In this document: piece by piece, positions 56,403 through 64,000 of the stretch
Position numbering within the stretch: position 1 is the first letter of the stretch
Layout of the letters: every line of letters starts with the position of its first letter
Source: Kuschelorhynchus macadamiae
Lineage: Eukaryota > Arthropoda > Insecta > Coleoptera > Curculionidae
Length of the DNA stretch: 64,000 nucleotides
Direction: 5' to 3'
NCBI GenBank assembly: GCA_030620095.1
Contig: JAUTXW010003574.1
Span: 186,001-250,000, forward strand
Made by a program: the position numbers and the translations under genes
The notes under the pieces: model-generated
The model's input: the letters and a program-made list of their open reading frames with translations, nothing else
Told to the model about the DNA's origin: nothing
Database searches by the model: none

Positions 56403-58976
56403 CAGGGTGTCCCAACGGATAGCGATATACAAAAGTTGTAGAACAATACGGGCTACATAACCTAAAATTATTTTTATTCATACAGGGTGTCTCAAAAATC
56501 TGTAGCGAAGCAAAGTTGTGTTTTTTCTTATGGGACACCCGGTATATTTTTGCATATTTAGATTCTGCTCGTGATTCTACACATTTTTTGTATAACATGT
56601 CCTATGTCTAAATCTGATAGTTTTTCTAATATCCGCCATTTTGTAAAAAATTATGAATTGCAGTGCTTTTTTTCAAACGACGTGGGCCGTTGGCTTTTTG
56701 ATATAGGATTATGATTTTTGGCAGGAACATTAACAAAAGTATGGGTTGACTTTCAACGTGAACAAAATTTGTCGGCGTTGTACAGGGGGTCCTAGATAAG
56801 TAGGAGAAATTAAAAAAATTAAAAACATCATATCTTCATTTTTTTAAATGGAATGTATAGTATTTTAATATTTTAGACTATTCGTGACCCAAAACCCTAT
56901 CTTTCGTTATAAATATGTCCCATACCTATTTGTCATAGTTTCCGAGATTTTGACATTTTTGTATTTATTATTTGGTTTTCAATGGCAATCGCCTTAGAAT
57001 TTGCTTTATTATCGAATTTATAGAATTTTCCGAGGAATCCAAAAATGTAATAATATACAGGGTGTTCCATTTAAAATAAAGTTGATATCCGAGGGACACT
57101 TTTGTATTTCAACTTTTTCTCTGTCATTAAAAATAAAGGAATTAAGGGGGGTGGCAAATCTCGGTGAATCACCCTGTACATTAATACACAGTAAAAAATT
57201 CAGTCCACTATTTTTCTTTATGTAAAAAGGCAAATAAAAATTTTAATTAAAGAGACACAACAGAAAAAGAATTCCTACAATTACTGGATTAAATGTTCAA
57301 TATGACCACCATTCCTTTCAACACACACTTGTAGCCGATTCACAAAGGAATTGTTAACTCTATTCAGCATCGCGGCATTGATATTTGTACATGCATTTCT
57401 AATTCTCATTTTCATATTCTCTGTGGTAGTGGGTGGCGTTTGGTAAACTTGCTCTTTAACAAAACCCCACAAGAAAAAATCTTGTTTTGTGAGGTCTGGA
57501 GACCTTGCGGCCATGATACTGGGCCTCCCCTACCAATCCATTTATTTTCATAATTCGCGTCTAAAAATTGCCTCACCTGCCTGCTAAAATGTGCGGGAGC
57601 GCCATCTAGTTGGAACCACATCTGCCTCACTAGATTTAAAGGTAATTCGTCAATCCACTCCTGCAAACTGTTTTGCAGTAAATTTAGGAAAGTGTCTCCA
57701 TTAACTCTATTTTCGAAAAACTAAGGTCCAATGATACGGTTACCGATTATACCAGCCCATACATTAAGAGACCATCTATGCTGGTGATCCAAGGGGATAA
57801 TGAATCTGGGGTTTTCAGAACTATAATAGTGGAAATTACGTCGGTTGACGTATCCATTTTTATGAAATGTTGCTTCGTCAGTAAATAAAATGTTATTGAA
57901 AACATCATGTTCTTCTCTATTTTTTGCTAATGCCCGAGTACAAAATTCAAGTCTTCGATTGAAATCGTCTTGATCCAGCTCTTGTACCAGTTGAATATGG
58001 TATGGGTGAAATTTGATAAATATGAGGATTTTCAATTAAAGTTTGCAAACCGAGATATTCAGTTTCTTCATTTGCGGCTCTTTTCTGCCTTTCCAATTTT
58101 TGTTCGTAATCGACACATCCAGTTCTTTCAAATCGTTCTTTGAGTCTGACAAATGATACCTCATGAGGATGCCGTTCAGCATTGCTAAACCGTTGCGCAT
58201 AAACTCTACTTGCTAAAAAACAATTTTGATCACTTGCGCCCAAAACATAAATCATGTTAATCAATTCTTCTCTAGAAAAATTTATTTTGAATCAATTTGA
58301 ACACCGTTACTACACAAATACAAGAGTTTGACATTTCGCCATGACAACATTTTCCCCGTTTCTAAATTCTAAGGCGATTGCCATTGAAAACCAAATAATA
58401 AATACAAAAATGTCAAAATGTCGGAAACTATGACAAATAGGTATAGGACATATTTATAACGAAAGATAGGGTTTTGGGTCACGAATAGTCTAAAATACTA
58501 TACATTCCATTTAAAAAAATGAAGATATTTTTTTAATTTCTCCTACTTACCTAGGACCCCCTGTACAACGCCGACAAATTTTGTTCACGTTGAAAGTCAA
58601 CCTATACTTTTGTTAATGTTCCTGCCAAAAATCATAATCCTACATAAAAAAGCCAACGGCCCACGTCTTTTGAAAAAAGGCACTTCAATTCATAATTTTT
58701 TACAAAATGGCGGATATTAGAAAAACTATCAGATCTAGACATAGGACATGTTATACAAAAAATGTGTAGAATCACGAGCAGAATCTAAATATGCAAAAAT
58801 ATATAGGGTGTCCTATAAAAAACAAAACTTTGCTTCGCTACAGATTTTTGAGACACTCTGTATAAATGAAAATAATTTTAGGTTATGTAGCCCGTATTGT
58901 TCTACAACTTTTGTATTTGAACTTTTTTATATCGTTATCAAGATATCAACCGAGAATGCACTATTGGGACACCCTG
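56403..58976 (-). mobile_element. DD41D mariner-like element 3, ~600-bp terminal repeats
   Basis: The arms at 56,403-57,000 and 58,371-58,976 start CAGGGTGTCCCAA and are well matched over their whole length. They contain several internal CAGGGTG/CACCCTG motifs. The centre carries a leftward transposase pseudogene. (TA)n tracts flank both ends. Confidence 0.87.
57281..58264 (-). pseudogene. DD41D mariner-like transposase, broken
   Basis: In order: a DUF4817-like N-terminus (MINMIYVLGASDQNCFLASR), the first Asp in LFTDEATFHKNG (~57,880), the second in QLDGAPAHFSRQ (~57,590) and the third in SPDLTKQDFFLWG (~57,490), then a C-terminal helix region ending GGHIEHLIQ. A stop at ~57,721 and frameshifts at ~58,030 and ~57,510 interrupt it. 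It is similar in layout to the transposases at 8.7 and 60.0 kb but clearly diverged from them. Confidence 0.85.
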
Positions 58977-59358
<382 letters not shown>

Positions 59359-61682
59359 CAGGGTGATTCATGAGGAAATGTCAATATTTCAGGTACATTT
59401 TCAGGACCAAAAAATTAACATAAAAGTCTATATAAATATATAAATAAGTGTCCGCAAGGCCTTAGTTTTCGAGATACATTGTGTTAAAGTTTTCATTTAA
59501 TTTTCTTATTTTTTAAATAAAATCTATGATAATGTAAATAATGGAGTGAAAATTGATGTACGGGTGTTTTTTGGTATGACAAATTCGAATCTAATATTAG
59601 TATTGCTCTTACTTGTAGAGAACGCCACCTACATGTCTTTCTACTCCTTCGAACAATCACAACTTTTTGGTACAGTCTTGTATTACCTTTTTGAGTAAAA
59701 CAAATTATTCCCTTGCCATTTCTACGTCAAAAAGGTATACCTGTTAAAAGTGGATACGAGTAACCGTTTTCGAGATATTTGGATTTAAAACAATTTCGGC
59801 GCATGTAATTTTTTATCGCAAAATTTTAAAAGTTTGTTATTTTGTCCAAATTTAAACGCATCTTGGCACAAAAAGCTTTGAAATGAAAGACTAACACATT
59901 TTTTTGAGGTGTGTATTCAGTGCCTCAGACATAAACTAAACAAAAGGTATTTAATTTTTATTAAAATTGTTATTATTAAGTTGTTTTTAATAAAATCTAG
60001 GTTACGTTTTATAATTTTCAAAAATTCCACCATTTGCTTCTAAGCACAGGTCAGCTCTATGGTGTATAGCTCGGGTTGCTCTGTGGATACATTCGGGCGC
60101 ATTTCTTAGTGTTTGTGCTGCGTTTGTTATCCGATCCAATAATGCTTCTCTTGTATTTACTTTAGTGGAATATACCAGTGATTTGAACCATCCCCAAAGA
60201 CAATAATCCAAAGGATTAAGGTCTGGCGATCTAGGTGGCCAATTAAACGGACCTCCCCGACCAATCCATCGGTTTGGAAAGTTTTGGTTTAAAAAATCTC
60301 TTACAAGTAAACTGTAGTGTGCAGGGGCTCCATCATGCTGCAAATACATGTTTCGTCTTACATTAAGGGGAACATCTTCTAATAGATTTTGCAAGTGATT
60401 TTCAAGAAAGTTTAAATATTTTTCTCCTGTAAGACTACCGTCGATTATAAATGGACCAATTAAATGACCATTTAACATTCCACATCACACATTAATGCTA
60501 AATTTATGTTGGAAATTATGTTCTACTGTAGCGTGAGGATTTTCATAGGACCACCGGTGTTCATTGTGAAGATTATTTATACCATCACGCGTGAACTGTG
60601 CTTCATCAGTGAACAAAACATACCTATACATCCAGTTACAGAATTGCATTCTCAACTCAGAATCACCCTCCTGCAAATGTTGAACACGTTGTGAATGAAA
60701 TGGGTATAAACAATTATTAATGTGAAGATTTCTCCAAGCAGACGATTGTGTAATTTGATAAGTATCTGCAATCCGTCTAGTGCTTATGCTTGGATCATTT
60801 TCGACGGCATTGAGTATAGCCTCTTCTACTTCAACGTTAGCTCCCGATTCTCTTTCAGATACAATTTTCGCACTTGGAAACATCCCAGATTCTCCAGCAG
60901 TAGTGAAAACTTGTTGAAAAACTCTTCTATCTGGCACCCTTCTATCTGGAAAACGACGCTGGTACTCTGCGACTGCTTGAATTGCGACTCCATTGCAGAA
61001 GCCATACACGAATATCATATCTGCATATTCACGATGCGAGAATATCACAGGCATAATGACGTATTTAGATCTAAAGTTTCTTAAATGATTATTGTCAGAT
61101 AATAAAAGTTATGAACAGAAATTGACAGTGACAAAATTTGATCTTATTATTAACTGACATTACTATTGCTAAGTAACAGGAAAAACGATGAGAACACCAA
61201 CCAGCAGTTGTTCTGTCAGGCAAGTCACACTTCTATTTTTTTACAATACATGCATACTTTATGTGAATTTGATAAAAAAAATCACATGCGCAGAAACTGT
61301 TTTAAATCCAAATATCTCGAAAACGGTTGCTCGTACCCACTTTTAACAGGTATACCTTTTTGACGTAGAAATGGCAAGGGAATAATTTGTTTTGCTCAAA
61401 AATGTAATACCAAAAAGTTGTGATTGTTCGAAGAAGTAGAAAGACATGGCGCCCCCTACAAGTAAGAGCAATACTAATATTAGATTCGAATTTGTCATAC
61501 CAAAAAACCCCCGTATATCAATTTTCACTCCATTATTTACATTATCATAGATTTTATTTAAAAAATAGGAAATTTAAATAAAAACTTTAACACCCTGTAT
61601 CTCGAGAACTAAGGCCTTGCGGACTATTTTTTGGTCTTGAATATGTACCTGAAGTATTGACATTTCCTCATGAATCACCCTG
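59359..61682 (-). mobile_element. DD41D mariner-like element 4, nearly intact
   Basis: The arms at 59,359-59,800 and ~61,285-61,682 start CAGGGTGATTCATGAGG. The transposase between them has one nonsense codon. It is the best preserved of the four elements of this type. Confidence 0.88.
60002..61054 (-). pseudogene. DD41D mariner-like transposase with one nonsense codon
   Basis: One frame of 350 codons starts MPVIFSHREYADMIFVYGFC (DUF4817-like domain). It continues through a second HTH (STRRIADTYQITQSSAWRNL) to the DDD core: LFTDEAQFTRDG, QHDGAPAHYSLL and SPDLNPLDYCLWG, with 41 residues between the last two aspartates. The only lesion is a TGA at ~60,485-60,487, after FSINV, where the related element 3 has tryptophan (SLNVWAG). 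An active relative could mobilise this element in trans. Confidence 0.88.
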
Positions 61683-62159
<477 letters not shown>

Positions 62160-63032
62160 ATGAATGTGTTGTTGTTGTTGCTGAAAATACAACACTCGCG
62201 TGAACGGCAATGGGAGACATTTTATTCGCTTTTGAAAATTAATTTACGGAAATCAAATTTAATACTTAGTTGTGATTATAATAGTTACAATAGTTATTTA
62301 GACCAAATAATGAACTTTAAACCTTTGCATGCGGAATCCATAAAAAACTTAAATTTATTTTTAGAAAAATTTGATATTGCTGTGAGTGCACTTAAAAAAT
62401 TGAATTTACCTAATTTAGCGGATTTTATCGTATTTTATTATGCACGTACGAAATTGGATAATGAAACAATTAAAAGTTTTGATTTATTTAAGCGCAGTTC
62501 GGATATTCCAACGTACAGCGATCTTATTGCATTTGTGAAAGAGCAGGCTAAGTTACTGAATTTAAATAGGCCATCGGTATCAAATACCAGTACATCTCCT
62601 CGTAACATAAAGTCATTTTCGGGTCAAATTAGCGGCGGCGGCGGGTCTGGAGATTCTGGTTTCAAATCTACGGCTTGTGCATTTTGTAAGAAAAATGGTC
62701 ACTACTTAGGACGATGCGAAAAATTTAAGGGGCTTTCCCCATCAAAACGATACGAGACAGTTCGCGATAATAACTGGTGTTATAACTGTTTGTCGTCTAA
62801 ACATGGGGTGCGGGCCTGTCCTTCCGATAGGACATGTTCAGAATGTTTTAAGAAACACCATATTTTGTTGCATACGGGCAAACCAAATAATAATTCAGAT
62901 GATAGGAGAAATAGTAGTGTGGAACCGGTTCCTAATCCATCGCAACAAATTTTTTATTCTTCGGTTTCGGCGGAATCTAGTTCATGCGAGACTACAACAA
63001 TAACAAAACGGTTTTGTTATCAACTGCCGTAG
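62160..63032 (+). CDS. BEL/Pao gag protein, probably N-terminally rearranged
   Basis: This 290-residue frame contains the helical Pao gag region (YLDQIMNFKPLHAESIKNLN, DFIVFYYARTKLDNETIKSF) and then a glycine-rich linker. Two or three zinc knuckles follow: CAFCKKNGHYLGRC, CYNCLSSKHGVRAC and CSECFKKHH. Gag would bind the RNA and form particles. The region before residue ~45 is shorter than in typical Pao gag and seems joined by a deletion, so the assigned ATG at 62,160 may not be original. It overlaps the protease frame by ~49 bases in the -1 relation. Confidence 0.8.
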   Translation: MNVLLLLLKIQHSRERQWETFYSLLKINLRKSNLILSCDYNSYNSYLDQIMNFKPLHAESIKNLNLFLEKFDIAVSALKKLNLPNLADFIVFYYARTKLDNETIKSFDLFKRSSDIPTYSDLIAFVKEQAKLLNLNRPSVSNTSTSPRNIKSFSGQISGGGGSGDSGFKSTACAFCKKNGHYLGRCEKFKGLSPSKRYETVRDNNWCYNCLSSKHGVRACPSDRTCSECFKKHHILLHTGKPNNNSDDRRNSSVEPVPNPSQQIFYSSVSAESSSCETTTITKRFCYQLP

Positions 63033-64000
63033 TTTATATACACAATAGCCCTGTTTTAAACGGAAAGGCAAAATTTATTTTGGACAGCGGTAACCAAGTA
63101 AATTTGTTAACACAAAAATGTTGCAAAAAATTAGATTTAAATGTTTTAAAGGCTTTTTCTTCAGTTCAAGGTTTAGGTCAAAATTCTCAATCGGTTAAGG
63201 GTAAAACTGAATTGGTGATCGGTTCACGGTATAATAAAGAACTGACTTACAATATTAGTGCGTTGATAGTAGAAAAAATTTCTGATAAGTTGCCTAAAAG
63301 TGGGATTTATCCTCTAGTGTGTTCGAAGTTGAAAAATATTCCATTAGCGGATGAGGATTATTCGGAGCCCGGAGAAATAGATGGTATTATTGGAGCAGAA
63401 TTATTTCCATATATTTTTGAAAACAATCGCCTTTTTGGTGATGGCGGTTCACCAGTGGCATTGGAGACAGTTTTCGGTTATGTAATAATGGGAGAAGTGC
63501 CTATGCTTAGTTCAAATTCACAGTTATCATTTTTTACACAGGAGGAATCAATTGAGGAGCTTTTATGTAAGTTCTGGGAGTTGGAACAAGTTCCGAGATG
63601 TATTCCTACTGATCCGGAGGAGGTGGAATGTGAAAAAGTATTTATTAACACCTATCATAGAGATAAGATTTCGGGACGTTTTAATGTAGCGCTTCCATTT
63701 AAACACTCTCCAAAAAATTTAGGCGAATCAAAAAAAAGTGCACAACTTAGATTATTATCCTTGGAAAAACGATTGTCCAAATCTAATGATCTAAGGTTGG
63801 AATATAACAACGCGATGAAGGACTTTATCAATCAAGGTCATATGCGGCCTTTAAAGGAATTCGAACAGGAAAATACTTTAACATATTATATTCCTCACCA
63901 TGCGGTCGTTAAATCGGAAAGTTCTAGCACAGCACTACGGGTGGTTTTAGACGCAAGCGCACCAACGGATACCGACGTTTCTTTAAATGATATTTTATAT
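62984..64000 (+). CDS. BEL/Pao protease and start of reverse transcriptase (partial)
   Basis: A frame open from the ATG at 62,984 to the window end (339 codons) starts MRDYNNNKTVLLSTAVVYIH. The retropepsin active site is ILDSGNQVNL (~63,080), followed by IDGIIGAELF and the linker typical of Pao elements. The reverse transcriptase begins with YYIPHHAVVKSE and ALRVVLDASAPT (~63,890-63,960). It lies in the -1 frame relative to gag. Pao elements usually have one continuous ORF, so either a single-base loss or programmed frameshifting explains this. It is free of stops, so this copy may be young. Confidence 0.85.
   Translation, partial: MRDYNNNKTVLLSTAVVYIHNSPVLNGKAKFILDSGNQVNLLTQKCCKKLDLNVLKAFSSVQGLGQNSQSVKGKTELVIGSRYNKELTYNISALIVEKISDKLPKSGIYPLVCSKLKNIPLADEDYSEPGEIDGIIGAELFPYIFENNRLFGDGGSPVALETVFGYVIMGEVPMLSSNSQLSFFTQEESIEELLCKFWELEQVPRCIPTDPEEVECEKVFINTYHRDKISGRFNVALPFKHSPKNLGESKKSAQLRLLSLEKRLSKSNDLRLEYNNAMKDFINQGHMRPLKEFEQENTLTYYIPHHAVVKSESSSTALRVVLDASAPTDTDVSLNDILY

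Larger units (their letters stand above)
62160..64000 (+). mobile_element. BEL/Pao LTR retrotransposon, 5' part, runs off the window
   Basis: A Pao-type gag (DUF1759-like) with CCHC zinc knuckles is followed by an aspartic protease and the beginning of a Pao reverse transcriptase. No LTR is visible within the window. Confidence 0.88.

Overview
This window looks like nuclear DNA of an insect. It is very AT-rich, has long (TA)n tracts, short GT-AG introns and insect-type transposons, and I recognise no single-copy host gene. I cannot name the species. Nearly all of it is nested mobile DNA.

Left part (1-14,400). A Tc1/mariner-related element with a DD82E transposase (Sailor type) fills 125-2328 and carries an inverted copy of part of its own gene. 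A decayed hAT transposase (3.9-6.4 kb) and a MITE (6.6-7.2 kb) follow. From 7.9 to 13.9 kb, DD41D mariner-like elements with very long inverted repeats sit between (TA)n tracts; a 5'-truncated LINE lies inside one arm of a nested pair.

Centre (14.4-43.65 kb). Two Maverick/Polinton elements (virus-like transposons encoding protein-primed DNA polymerase, integrase, packaging ATPase, adenain-like protease and capsid proteins) are nested. An old, broken one (14.4-18.238 and 37.798-43.65 kb) was interrupted inside its PX-like gene by a younger one at 18,239-37,791. The younger element has ~184-bp terminal repeats starting AG and a 6-bp target duplication GAAAAC. Its left half is a capsid block read leftward (jelly-roll proteins, protease, phospholipase/pVI-like protein). 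This diverges from a rightward block (ATPase, PX-like, coiled coil, integrase) at a promoter with two opposed TATA boxes. The right half reads leftward: a conserved unknown, a small membrane protein, a membrane-anchored BIR (IAP-like) protein, a spliced family-B polymerase, a repeat-rich protein and two identical RING-finger genes. Many single-base lesions and a capsid deletion show it is not a working virus as assembled.

A 1.09-kb insertion in the repeat-rich gene (33,800-34,891) consists of copies of a ~411-bp unit that folds as a type I hammerhead ribozyme. It is a retrozyme-like element with an 11-bp target duplication.

Right part (43.65-64 kb). A giant inverted repeat (arms ~5.5 kb, spacer ~0.12 kb) carries mirrored Penelope-like reverse transcriptase remnants. 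Two more DD41D mariner elements between (TA)n tracts follow, then the 5' part of a BEL/Pao retrotransposon that runs off the window.
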